64,000 bases of DNA from NCBI GenBank assembly GCA_025093555.1, contig JAIWNF010000005.1, positions 620,001 to 684,000 on the forward strand. The letters are read 5' to 3'. A program made the translations under genes and the position numbers. The stretch is from Circinella umbellata (taxonomy: Eukaryota > Mucoromycota > Mucoromycetes > Mucorales > Lichtheimiaceae). Positions 37,611 to 47,958 of this stretch are shown here, piece by piece. Numbering within the stretch: position 1 is the first letter of the stretch; each line of letters starts with the position of its first letter. Below the pieces are notes generated by a model, which worked only from the letters and a program-made list of their open reading frames with translations, did not search any database and had not been told where the DNA came from.

Positions 37611-38360
37611 AAAAGTTCACAAGGTCGATGGCAATTTCAATTTCCTGAATGCCCAAGCAAGATCAGTGCACCTGCCACATTTAACACTCATCTTAAACGC
37701 AAGTATGGCGAATGAGTCAAATTCTCGTTCGATTGACTATTCACTTTCAACATATCTATGGGATAATAGCATGGGGGTATTGCTTGCGACAAATGTCACG
37801 GATCTTTCAGAAATTGATCAAGAAAAAATAATAATGTAATCAAGATTGAAAGTTGGAAATCAATAGCAATGCCGCTAGAAAGTGGGGGAGAAAATTACAT
37901 GCTCGCCTCTCCAAACCCCATGATTGAAGATATACTTGCAAATTAACCAACTGGTGTATGGATATTACCAGGTCAAAATACTACAGGGTCATCAGAGCTT
38001 GTTTAAGCAAGCTCAAGCTAAATTTCCAGTTATTCACTAAACGGTAAATACCACCCAAAATGGATTTTATAATTTTTATATATAAAAAATCCATGTTGAA
38101 CAATACAAAGTCACCAATATTATATTCAACCAAGTTCATTCGATAATTGATATCAACTCAATACGTAATGGATTGATTTTTCTTTATTTTTAATATGAGC
38201 TCTATTTATGTTGAAAGGAGGTTTCGGTTAGTCTGTTTTCTGCTAATTCTATTGAATGAATAATGTATCAGACCTTGATTGACATTATTCATCTTATATA
38301 ATCATGAAGTTACATTGTGAGCGGTTGTAACGATCCGATTCGAAGATATACTCAACTGGA
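37611..38360 (+). repeat. Zinc-finger repeat family, copy E (degenerate)
   Basis: About 750 bp aligns with 51842-52740 (copy D) in the same orientation. Shared landmarks are the AATGCCCAAGCAAG finger segment, AATTCTCGTTC, ATGGGGGTATT, CAACTGGTGTATGGA and AAAGGAGGTTT. Relative to D it lacks about 100 bp and has many frame breaks, so it cannot code for the full protein. Confidence 0.75.
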
Positions 38361-38394
38361 ATACACCCTTGCTATATGAGTAATATATTGTAGT

Positions 38395-38905
38395 TCTGTT
38401 AGTCTGTGCACAACAATCACATTTAATAAGATGCATTTAATATTTTACTTTTATTTTTTATTTTTACATTTGTATTGATACCAATGACTATCTTTTGGTA
38501 TTTATAGAATAAAGAAAAATAAAAGAAGAGTAATATTTAGATAAATGTTCTGTAAAATTTTCAATTACCACTGCATTAGCATTTTTGATAGATGCGTGAT
38601 CATCGAATCAGCTAAAATTGTGAGTAATTGGTTTAGCTTTATGTTGTTTAAGTATAACTGGAAAAGATACATCTTCTTGTTGATTGAGAAATTCACGAAT
38701 AGCAAATTTTATAACACCTTTTTCAGTTTACCATGTAGATTATTTAATTTTTTTATCTTGATCTGGGCCACTTCACCATTCTTGATTACTGAAGTAGCAA
38801 TTGATTGAAAGAATCGTGAAAACAATTGAGATTGGGAGTCTAATTGCTGTGCAGAATTATAATAGTAAAGCGTCCAAATCGTTTATGGTCTAGAAGCAAT
38901 AACAT
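38395..38905 (-). repeat. Zinc-finger repeat family, copy C (3' fragment)
   Basis: It aligns with 58003-58560, the C-terminal half and 3' flank of copy A, in the same orientation. Matching segments include TTGCTGTGCAGAAT, CATTCTTGATTACTGAA and AATACCAATGACTATCTT-like 3' sequence. Frames are broken. It lies tail-to-tail with copy E. Confidence 0.75.
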
Positions 38906-39142
38906 ATACAAACGTGCTGTCGTATGAATGAGAGATACAGGTGAAAATGTTTTGTAGAAATAAGTCTTGTGAGAACCGATTAGGTCTTTTAATATATGAA
39001 TAAAAAGATAAAAAGCTAATTATATACGTACTAGTTGAATTTAAGTTTATATTTACCCTTTATGATGGATGGGTTTACTTGTTTCAGCTTCAATATGCTT
39101 GATAGATAGGTGATATGTATCATATGTAGATGTCGCTTGATA

Positions 39143-39909
39143 TACAGTAAGTATTCGCTAAACCGGTAGTATCTCTTAAATATTTTTTATATACTTAGTA
39201 AAATACCGGTGATTCGCTAAACCGGTATCCGGTGAGCTTTCTTAAATATTTACCAGGTTTATAATAGTATTATTTTATCTATATAATATAATATCAGTTT
39301 TTTATTGACACGGCCTTCCTTTAACGTCATCTCAGTTCTTCACTTTGTTTTCAGTTGGCTACTTTGTTTCCATAGAAATTGAAAATACACAAATCATTCT
39401 TGCCGTCAAAAGAAACCTTCTCAACACCTTATTGATAAGAGTGTCTCTTTTTCACCAACTTCACACAGATACTTTTTCTTCTTTCTTATCTGGATATGTA
39501 TGTATTTCTTTTCAACTTTGTCACGTACTTGTTTATTACCATTGAGTACTGTATGTAATTATGTTGCTGATACAATTCATTTTTACTCATTTATTCAACC
39601 GCTAACCATGGTCCATACTTTAAACACACTTTGTTGTACATTCATTATTAACCCTGTCTCTGGTTAACTGTTACTATTCGATGAATACTGTACACTAATA
39701 TCATTTTTATCACCAAAATATTAGCTCATAATAGCATAGATACATTCTATCAGCTATTATTTTTTTTATCTTATCCGTACAGCTTAGTTATTTTTTCAGT
39801 ATATTACATATTAGTACCAGCTGCGTTTCAATTCGTTAAACCAGTAATTCGCTAAACCAGTACAAACCCTCACATATATTGAGTACTGGTTTAACGAATA
39901 CTCACTGTA
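39143..39909. mobile_element. TA-flanked TIR element (Tc1/mariner-type ends)
   Basis: The ends are CAGTAAGTATTCGCTAAACC (39145) and, inverted, CAGTGAGTATTCGTTAAACC (ending 39907): 24 bp with 3 mismatches, flanked on both sides by TA, which fits Tc1/mariner-type integration. Subterminal copies of the motif TTCGYTAAACCRGTA occur again near 39208 and twice near 39830. No transposase is visible in the ~760-bp body, so it is probably non-autonomous. A diverged relative of the end sequence occurs near 46737. Confidence 0.8.
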
Positions 39910-40623
39910 GCTTGTTTGATATGGTACAAAGAGAGGTAGCCGATATTGTTATTGAAGGTAGATTTATCACAAGCAGATGAAAAACATTCATCTTATTAAA
40001 ACGACAGTCTTGTTGGCCAGGAGAAACATCTTGGAAAAATCAGAATACGAGTAGTACCAAAAAAGAAGCCGGATGGCAAGAAGAAACAATCCCTTGTTGA
40101 ACCAATAGAAATTCGATACAAGGAGAATAGAACCGAATGATCAATGACTTGCTTGTTCGATTATTGGTTAAGATTATAGAAATATACAAAGATGTACAAT
40201 ATGTATATGTGTGATGATGATTGTAAAAGGGATAGAGTGGAAAGAAAATGATGAAAATTATATTCAACCCTATTCATCATATTATCTATTTATCATGAGT
40301 CAAATCATAGGACAAAAAAAGAAGACAACTCTTCTTTTAATTCTCACGACTTATGCCAAAGTTTTCGTTACTTTTATCAAAATGTATACATTGTCATTAT
40401 TAAAAAATGTACATAACCAAAATAATAATGTGCTTCTTGCCTATTTTATGACACTCGTCTTGTTTATTTCCAATAAGTTACCATTGAGATCTGGTTGTTT
40501 AAAGGACATCGATGCAAATATTTTATTTTCTGTTTCAATTCATCCAGATGCGCATGGAAGGTTTGATTTATCAGCTCAACAATATTATATTATACCGATT
40601 TAAATAATATCACAGTTGTTACA
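39910..40623. other. Low-information sequence between two elements
   Basis: The ORF 40211-40603 is a loosely hydrophobic translation without motif. I see no gene. Confidence 0.4.
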
Positions 40624-41259
40624 TATGGTGCATTTCACTTGTGATCGCCAATAATTTATTTTATTTCAATTTTTCAATTTTAAAATCCGCTTCTCTATTT
40701 GGTGATTTGTGTTACAATTATTACTTTTACATATAGTTGTTTTTGCGTTACTACTGTAATAAGAAGAAGCTTATACATGTGAGAAATATAGTACAATGAA
40801 ATTGTTTAAGCATTAATGTTAAATGCAGTAAACTTTATCAAATATATGTATATTTTTAGTAGACTAAAAATTGTTTTCTATGGTTTCTTATCTTTATATT
40901 ATGGCCTTAGATTCCAATATTGTGATACTGTGATACAGCTCATTCTAAGATTTTCACCTACTACTCATATCACGTGATTTGCTTCACCTATGCTTGAGAA
41001 CTCCGATATATAGTTTTTATCTTTCAATTTTGTCTCTTGCCCAACCAAATGGTCAGAAATGGGCTATGACCAACCAACTTTGACAAGCTTCAGCTTTTTT
41101 TTAAAACATTTTTACAACTTTCTAAACTTTAATAGCTGTTTATAATAAGCTTAAAAATAATACTTAAAGTGTGGAATTAGAAAATATTGATTTAGTGTGA
41201 AGCTGAAGCCTCTAGAAACCAGTGGAAATTATTGGCGATTACAAGTGAAATGCACCATA
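40624..41259. mobile_element. 632-bp MITE with 33-bp TIRs, related to the Fanzor element
   Basis: TIRs TGGTGCATTTCACTTGT(G/A)AT... (40626-40658 and inverted at 41225-41257) match over 33 bp with one mismatch and are flanked by TA on both sides. There is no ORF of note. The last ~240 bp (about 41020-41257) align in order with the reverse complement of 46996-47220, the terminus of the Fanzor-bearing element: a TTTCAATTTT..TCTCT block, a CCAACTTTGAC..CTTCAGCTT-like block, and a GAAGC...GTGAAATRCACC end. It is therefore likely a non-autonomous relative of that element. Confidence 0.8.
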
Positions 41260-41599
41260 GAACGTCAGAATGATGCTTAAATCTATAATGCATAAACGAA
41301 TTACTATAAATGTAAAAGTCAGAATGAAAAAGATAGAAAAGTTAACTAAAATAGAATTGAGGAAATTTCTCCATTGGTTCATGAAAGATAATGTACTCAG
41401 GTACTGTTATTGGAAATAAAATAATAAAGAAAAGGATCTTCTTGGCTTTTTATTATCATCAGTGCAAGTTCTCATGACATAGAATGAATTTCAAACAAGT
41501 GATAAAGTTGTCAAAAACAGTAATTTTGAAACTTTCATTAAAGTTATAAGCATAATAATTAGAATTGTACGTATATATATATATATATAGATGACAGTA

Positions 41600-42362
41600 A
41601 GATTATTACTTACTGCTATTTTATATCTCTTCTTAACATTTTTTTCCCTCTTTAACCATATTTTTTCCTCTTTAACATTATTCTTTCCCAAATACCCAAG
41701 CAAGCTCAGTACTTCTACCATGTTTAATACTTATCTTGAAACCAAACATGAGGGTTACTGTGAAACTACTTCAAAAGGAAGAAAGTGATGAAACCTTGAA
41801 GATGATAATAACTATGGTTCGACATCGATTTCTTTAAAGCATCAAAAGTTACCGAGCGCTCATTTAACTTTAGAAGAGAGCAATTCAATGCAATCTCAAA
41901 AAGAGCCTCAAAATGATAAAAACACTATTATAACCTTGGCGTCAAGTACATTCTTGGGGTCAACTCGTGAAAAAGAAAACTCAATAATGTTAGCAAAAAT
42001 TGGAAACCTGGAACCAGTAACTTTAATGAGTAGAAATGCTAAAAATTACTATTTTATAATGTCATCAAACAATATAGGTGAAGTATTAGTAGATCAACCT
42101 TTTGGTCCTTAGACAGTTCTAATAGATGATAAAATAATAGTACAGAGTTCTTCATCCTCGAATACTGACACCATTTTGGACCACATAATCAAAACTACTC
42201 CAGTATATGAACATATATCTGGCGAAAAATACATCGAGCTTACAATGTCACATGTCAGTTATACAGCTAATTAATAAGGGCTAGGCTTTCTTCCCCCAGC
42301 TTAGGTACACCACCTCACACCTTTTTGCAGAGGCTTTACTTATTAATTGTACAGAATCATAT
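41600..42362 (+). pseudogene. Zinc-finger repeat family, copy B, 5' part
   Basis: The sequence follows copy A (58203-59932, read on its own strand) from the second finger (CCCAAGCAAGCTCAG) through TTAAAGCATCAAAAGTTACC, the SSTFLGSTREKENSIMLAKI segment and TILDHIIKTTPVYEHIS, to ACAGAATCATAT, where an insertion begins. The first finger is degraded, and frame breaks and stops are present (for example after the finger at about 41786). The frame resumes at 44972. Confidence 0.8.
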
Positions 42363-42540
42363 AGGGATTTAAATAATAATAGTTTTTTGATCCTGGTTCC
42401 ATTAAATGTAAATTTAATTATAAATTCATATTATATATAAAAACATAAAAAAAAATAGTTAAATTATAGTTTACCAGACAGGTTTTAAACTCAGATAATA
42501 TGTTACTTACTTTTAATACCAAAATTGAATTTTAAAATAA

Positions 42541-43462
42541 GTATGAAAAGAAAATATTATAATATATTATTAACACCTTTTGAAGATTTATATCAATACT
42601 TTGTTGACGAAAATAAAGCAATAGAATATTTATTTAATATTAATATATTAGAAAAAATAGAGAAATATTAACATGATAATAATAAGACAGCATATTATAA
42701 AAAGTTAAAATACTATAAATGTTTAAATTATCAATATAGACGATCAGTTTCAATATTTAAAAATACTATATTTTATAAATCAAATTTACCAACTCATAAA
42801 ATTTTACATATTCTATATGAATTTCTAAAGAAGTCACAGCAAAATAGTGTTGCTGCTTCATTAAAGGTAATAGCTATTACTATTAGTTATTATTATAACA
42901 TGTTTAAAAAGTTGATGAATCTTTAATTAATAAAAGAAAATACAACAAAGGAAAATATAAAGCTAATGGGGTACGGGTATTAGGTGGGGTAGAAAGAAAT
43001 ACAAAAAAAGTATTTATAAATTATAATACCAGTAGAAAAACATGATGAAGAAACATTATTAAAAAATATCAAGAAGTATGTTAGGCCTAATACCAAAATA
43101 ATAACTGATTGTTGGAAAGGATATATTAGTCTTAAAGAAAATGGTTATCAACATGAAACTGTAAATCATAAGAAATATTTTAAAGATCCTACTTCAAAAG
43201 CATGTACAAATACAATTGAAGGTACTGGGAATGGCTATAAACTTAGTATTAAGCCACAATATAGAGTAAGAAAGTTTTTATATAATTATTTACTAGAATG
43301 TCAATGAAGAAAAAAGTATTATAATTATGATATTTAGCATAAACTATTAGAAGTAATTAAGATAGAAAATAATAAGATGTCCAAAAAATATAGGGTAATA
43401 AATAAGAATGCTTTATTTAATAAATTATATTTTATTCCAAAAATTAATATAAAAATGATTTA
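42541..43462 (+). pseudogene. Merlin-type ISXO2-like transposase, broken
   Basis: Conceptual pieces in order: MKRKYYNILLTPFEDLYQYF, an HTH-like QNSVAASLKVIAITISYYY segment, then DESLINKRKYNKGKYKANG, VRVLGGVERNTKKVFI, a LLKNIKKYVRPNTKIITDCW block with KGYISLKENGYQHETVNHKK, and DPTSKACTNTIEGTGNGYK. The D...D...N/E-type layout with TDCWKGY and the VNH...F.DP...TNTIE motif is that of the IS1595/ISXO2 transposase domain used by eukaryotic Merlin elements. Several frameshifts and stops (for example about 42670 and after 43010) make it non-functional. Confidence 0.8.
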
Positions 43463-43547
43463 AATATTGTCTAGTACTACATATAAATTATAAAAAAACT
43501 AAATATAATATCTAATAATAAGAAGAAATATATTATACATAATAATA

Positions 43548-43826
43548 ATGGAGGAAAATCCATTTTTGAATCAAAGTTTTTTAAAGGATATCAAAAGACG
43601 TTTTGTCCTAACTAAGCTATTTGATCAAAATAAGTACAACTTTAATATTGTAGTAGATGTTAACTTTAAAGTAAAAAAAGATAACATTACATATATAATA
43701 ATAAAGTTAGATTCTGGTAAAAAACATGAACATGTCTATATACTGAAAAATAATAAGAGTTATAATAAAAATAATAATATTATTGATGAATATGTTGAAA
43801 TAAAAATTATATATACTAAAACTTAA
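43548..43826 (+). CDS. Uncharacterised 92-residue ORF inside the Merlin element
   Basis: An intact ORF, MEENPFLNQSFLKDIKRRFV through FDQNKYNFNIVVDVNFKVKK to YVEIKIIYTKT, downstream of the transposase and inside the TIRs. It is basic and rich in Lys, Asn and Ile. It stays open while the transposase is broken, but in such AT-rich DNA this may be chance. No family is recognised. Confidence 0.35.
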   Translation: MEENPFLNQSFLKDIKRRFVLTKLFDQNKYNFNIVVDVNFKVKKDNITYIIIKLDSGKKHEHVYILKNNKSYNKNNNIIDEYVEIKIIYTKT

Positions 43827-44087
43827 AAATAAATAGCTGCAATGTTCTTTAATATTTAATTTTAAAGTGACTAATCTATTTTATATAATTATGTGTAGAA
43901 TTTAAAATTTAAAAGTAAAAAAAAAATATAAATACTATATAATCTTTATGATATGTATATTAAAGTATAATATAATCAAAAATATAAACTATTTTTTATG
44001 TTTTTATATATAATATGAATTTATAAATAAATTTATATTTAATAGAACCAGGATTAAACAACTATTATTGTTTAGATCCCTGGTAGA

Positions 44088-44101
44088 AATGGTATACCAT
44101 T
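44088..44101. repeat. 14-bp perfect palindrome
   Basis: AATGGTATACCATT lies between the Merlin end and the foldback element. A second hairpin, GATAAACC-AAT-GGTTTATC, is about 30 bp further right. Confidence 0.7.
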
Positions 44102-44150
44102 ACCTATAAATTTATTAAGAATTTACTGATAAACCAATGGTTTATCTATA

Positions 44151-44971
44151 AGAGAATTAATCTTTATTAATTAAATATAACATAAATTGATAATTGATAT
44201 GGATCAATTATTTAAATAACCTGAGTTAAAAATAATATACCTCCAAAACTTTTAAAATTTCGAGGTGTATTTAACTATTTATATCAAAGAAAAATTAAAA
44301 AAATTGTCAATTTTTATTTTTCAATATGAACAACAACATCGATAACAACCACCATCAGTCAATTATAGATAATTTACTATAAAAAAATAAATGTTAATTA
44401 ACATTCCATTTACTATGTAGATTCCATTTTTAATAATTCAGAATCTCTAAAAATATAATAATAAATATTAATATCTTAATATTAATTATTTTTATTATTC
44501 TTTAAGAATTGTAATTATTAATAAATATAATTATATTTATTCGAAATAATTAAATTCTAGATACTATATATCAAAATTATTAAGTTATAATTAATTTAAA
44601 AATATTTAAAAATATATATTCTGGACAGAATTAAAATAATTTTTATTTTTCAAATGGAAAAGGTATCAACCTTTGGAATGTTAATTAATATTTATTTTTT
44701 TTATAGTAAATTATCTATAATTGACTGATGGTGGTTGTTATTGATGTTGTTGTTCATATTGAAAAATAAAAATTGACAATTTTTTTAATTTTTCTTTGAT
44801 ATAAATAGTTAAATACACCTCGAAATTTTAAAAGTTTTGGAGGTATATTATTTTAAACTCAGGTCATCTAAACACTTAAAAATATAATTTTTTTTTATAT
44901 AAATATGTAAATAATTGATCTATATCAATTATCAATTTATGTTATATTTGATTAATAAAGATTAATTCCCT
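44151..44971. mobile_element. Foldback element with ~260-300-bp inverted arms
   Basis: The left arm 44151-44408 and right arm 44674-44971 are near-identical in inverted orientation. They share AGRGAATTAATCTTTATTAA, AATATACCTCCAAAACTT, TCGAGGTGTATTTAAC and AACAACCACCATCAGTCA. The right arm has ~50 bp absent from the left. About 265 bp separate the arms and no ORF is present. Such an arrangement could fold into a long RNA duplex. It directly abuts copy B at its right end. Confidence 0.85.
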
Positions 44972-45920
44972 TGGAAGATCAAAGGGAGTTGATCCTCACT
45001 TTGAACAAAGAGTAGCTACAACACTACATAATTCATCATTTCCAAAGAAAGCAACAAATTACAGATGGATTACCACTATTACTATAAATGAAGACAACAT
45101 AACAAAATTAAAAATTGGTACAACAGTCAGTAATTTATTGGTGACCTCAAGCATACATGTGGACAAGTATTCAATAGCAAAAAACGTTGTGGAAATAGGA
45201 TTGAACACAAGCAATTTCATTGCAATGCATGACACAAAGATATATCTTAATATGGAATCATTAAGATTAGGAAAAGCATTAGCTGAGGATGAAGCAGCAT
45301 TTAGTATAGATATGGGAAACTACTTTTATCAGCTGACACAACTCAGATCAAAATTCCATTGCTTATCCACATATACATTATGTCATTCATCTAGTACATT
45401 TGTATATGATATTTTTTTTAGACTATACATGATTTGGATGCTTTGTAATTATGATTCTGCACAGCAATTAGACTCACAATCTCAATTGCTTTCACAATTC
45501 TTTCAATTAATTGCTATTTCAGTAATCAAGAATGGTGAAGTAGTGCAGGTCAAGGTAAAAAATTTGAATGATCTACATGATAAACTGAAAGATGGTGCTA
45601 TAAAATTCGTTATTCGTGAATTTCTCAATCAACAAGAAGATGAATCTCTTCCAGTTATAAACAACATGAAATTGAACCAATTACTTACAATTTTAGCTGA
45701 TTCAATGACCACATCTATTAAAAATGCTAATGCAGTGGTAATCAAAAATTTTGCAGACCATTTGTCAAAATGATACTCTTGTTTTATTTTATTTTATTCT
45801 ACAAAATACTAAAAGATAGTCATTGCTATCAATACATTTATAAATATGATATGTAAATACTACATATTCCTAATTTGAGGAAATATAGACAACGCTGTTA
45901 AAAACCTTTGTTATTGGGGT
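44972..45920 (+). pseudogene. Zinc-finger repeat family, copy B, 3' part
   Basis: Copy B resumes at GGAAGATCAAAGGGAG. The frame is open from the ATG at 45138 to 45773 (MVTSSIHVDKYSIAKNVVEI ... ADHLSK), about 87% identical by eye to the C-terminal 211 residues of copy A. Homology continues some 150 bp past the stop (CTGTTAAAAACCTTTG region). Because the N-terminal half is separated by the 2.6-kb insertion, the gene is dead unless the residual ORF is used on its own. Confidence 0.8.
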
Positions 45921-46061
45921 TATATCTTTAGTTTTAATGTTTTTCTATTTTTATGGGTAGTAAAGATTTTATAAGTAGTACTGATTTTTTAAAATATAAA
46001 ATTATTTTACTTCAATATATTATAAAAATTGAATGATTTATTAATATAAAAAGTACTGATC

Positions 46062-46703
46062 ATGGATATTGATAAATTGATAACAGATGAAATTAATTCA
46101 ATAATAGTAAACCATTGGGCATTTTTGAATTATAACTGGCCTATTATTAATCATAAATATAAACATAGAACAGAAATAAAACATGTAAATTATATTGATA
46201 TTATTAAAAAAAAATTAGTTACTAAGTTAGGATATATTGCTGTCTTTTTCTTTTTAGTAATTTTATATACGAATAAGGAATACCCAGCACCTTATTTTGA
46301 AATCGAAAAAGGTTTATTTCTATTGTACCATTTAGTATCTGGTATTTCAGGAAAGGATGATATTGATAAATTTATTCCTCAAAATTCATTTTTTAATTTT
46401 ATAAGAGATTTTAGATAAATGAAGAAAACTATAATGGAATAAATAAAATAGTAAATGATGCAATGGATAATATGTTTTCAAATATAAGTTTAAGGATTTT
46501 ATCTGCTTATAAATATAATTCACAATTATTTAAGCATGTTAAATTGATTATTGATGGTCATGATTCGAGAATAAATTATATCGATACAGAAATTAAGCAT
46601 AGTAGATTATATTCATTAAATTTAAGAAAAATGGAGTAAGAACTTAATTTGTTAGTGATATGAATGATATGATTGTTTATACTTTTAAAAGTGACTATTG
46701 TTT
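46062..46703 (+). pseudogene. HARBI1-like DDE transposase, 5' part
   Basis: Starts MDIDKLITDEINSIIVNHWA, then HRTEIKHVNYIDIIKKKL, a EKGLFLLYHLVSGISGKDDI segment and FIPQNSFFNFIRDF. After a one-base frame change it continues INEENYNGINKIVNDAMDNM, RILSAYKYNSQLFKHVKLII, and DGHDSRINYIDTEI, then a frameshift and VSDMNDMIVYT. DGHDSR would hold the first catalytic Asp of the DDE_Tnp_4 type (PIF/Harbinger-like; ISL2EU is an alternative). The 3' part is at 49655-50306; the reading is cut between the two by insertions. Confidence 0.65.
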
Positions 46704-46995
46704 AGATACATATATATAAATATATACGAGAAATAATACCGGTTTAGAGAAATACTTATCTAAACTGGTACTAGTCTTACAAAAAGTTACTATATCATAA
46801 CGAGGATCAATTCTGTTAATTATAATAGTAACTTTCGCGATTTTCTTATTGTAGATGTATCCATACATTTTGCTTTCGTTGGTTAATATAAAATATTAGC
46901 GTATTGATAATCTTTATTATTTTTGATGTCTCATTTGTTATTGCTAATATTTTTCGTTCGATAAAATATATTAAGAGCAAAAAATAGTGGTGGTA
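46704..46995. mobile_element. Short insertion with AACCGGTTTA-type hairpin
   Basis: The transposase reading stops near 46703 and does not resume before 49655. This 290-bp stretch contains TACCGGTTTAGA-gaaatactta-TCTAAACTGGTA (46737-46770), a hairpin whose left part ATACCGGTTTAGAGAAATAC closely matches the inverted end motif of the element at 39143. It is probably a fragment of that family; boundaries are uncertain. It ends at the TA preceding the Fanzor element. Confidence 0.45.
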
Positions 46996-47958
46996 GGGTG
47001 TATTTCACATATAACTGCCAGGATTTTACCTTAGATTTAGAGAGCTTCAGAGACATGCAAACTAAATATTTTGATTTTTTAATCGATAACATATATTCCT
47101 ATGTATATTTAAAACATTTATTATGGATTAGCTTCCCACAAAAAAAAGTTGTGATGAAGCTAAAGGTCGTCAAAGTTGATCGGTGAAGCTCAAATTTAGC
47201 AGAGAGAGAAGAAAATTGAAACAATTGGTGTATATATCTCCGTTATGTTACACAAAACTTCTAAGTAGAAACATGTAATTCCAATGTGCAGCTACAAGCA
47301 CTGTGTGGGTTAGTATATTTATCTAACAAAAATGAAATAATCCATAAAATAGTATAGTGCGTCACATTATATGTATTCTGTTCATCTGAGTATCTGTTTA
47401 TATGCGAAAAAGGGGAGTGCTACACCTATAATAATTATTGTAATTCTGTTGAATACTTTGGGCTGGAAAGATGTAATCGACTTCCCTTGTTCAATACTAC
47501 ATACTCTTAGAACGAGTCTCCTTGTAAAGAGACCTTAAATATTAATGTGTTAGAAATATCTGTTGGAAAAAAGGAAGAACATCATCATTTTTAAATGATG
47601 ATTGTGTGTTGGATAAGTTTGGAAATATATCTTTATTTTGAGAAGGGTTAATTTTCCTTCTTGTTGTTAATGATTTTTCAATAGTATTACATGCATACGT
47701 AGCAATTATATTATTGTTTCCTTTTAGCTAATGATATTCACAATATTGATAGTATTCTTTTTGTAATTGTTATGTTATGATGAAAAAAAAATTGTGGAAT
47801 TCAGAAAACAATCAAAATGACAGACACTTGAATGTTTTTTGGTGTATAGGTATGAATGAGTTAATGGTAGAAGAAATAGAGCTGCTTAGGAAAAAGAGAT
47901 AAAAGGAAAATATATATTTTCATAAAAAAAAATCAATAGATAGTAGAGAATATGAATA
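46996..47958 (-). ncRNA. Candidate guide (omega-like) RNA region of the Fanzor element
   Basis: About 960 bp between the Fanzor stop codon and the element end. In TnpB and Fanzor systems the guide RNA is made from sequence near the gene 3' end and the element terminus, with the guide reading into the flank. Here no ORF is credible, and the last ~230 bp are conserved in the nuclease-less MITE at 40624-41259. The exact RNA boundaries and structure cannot be read by eye. Confidence 0.35.

Larger units (their letters stand above)
42363..44081 (+). mobile_element. Merlin (IS1016/IS1595-like) DNA transposon, decayed
   Basis: Terminal inverted repeats of about 90 bp: the left begins AGGGATTTAAATAATAATAG (42363) and the right, inverted, begins AGGGATCTAAACAATAATAG (ending 44081). 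Both continue into an ATCCTGGTTCYATTAAAT block and a TATTATATATAAAAACATAAA block. The body carries an ISXO2-like transposase remnant plus a 92-codon ORF. I see no matching 8-9-bp target duplication; the right side adjoins another element. It interrupts copy B. Confidence 0.8.

Noticed and set aside
42363..44971. Target-site duplication for the Merlin plus foldback insertion
   Set aside because: Left flank (AGAATCATAT) and right flank (TGGAAGATC) do not repeat each other; only a single shared base is possible, so no TSD is claimed.
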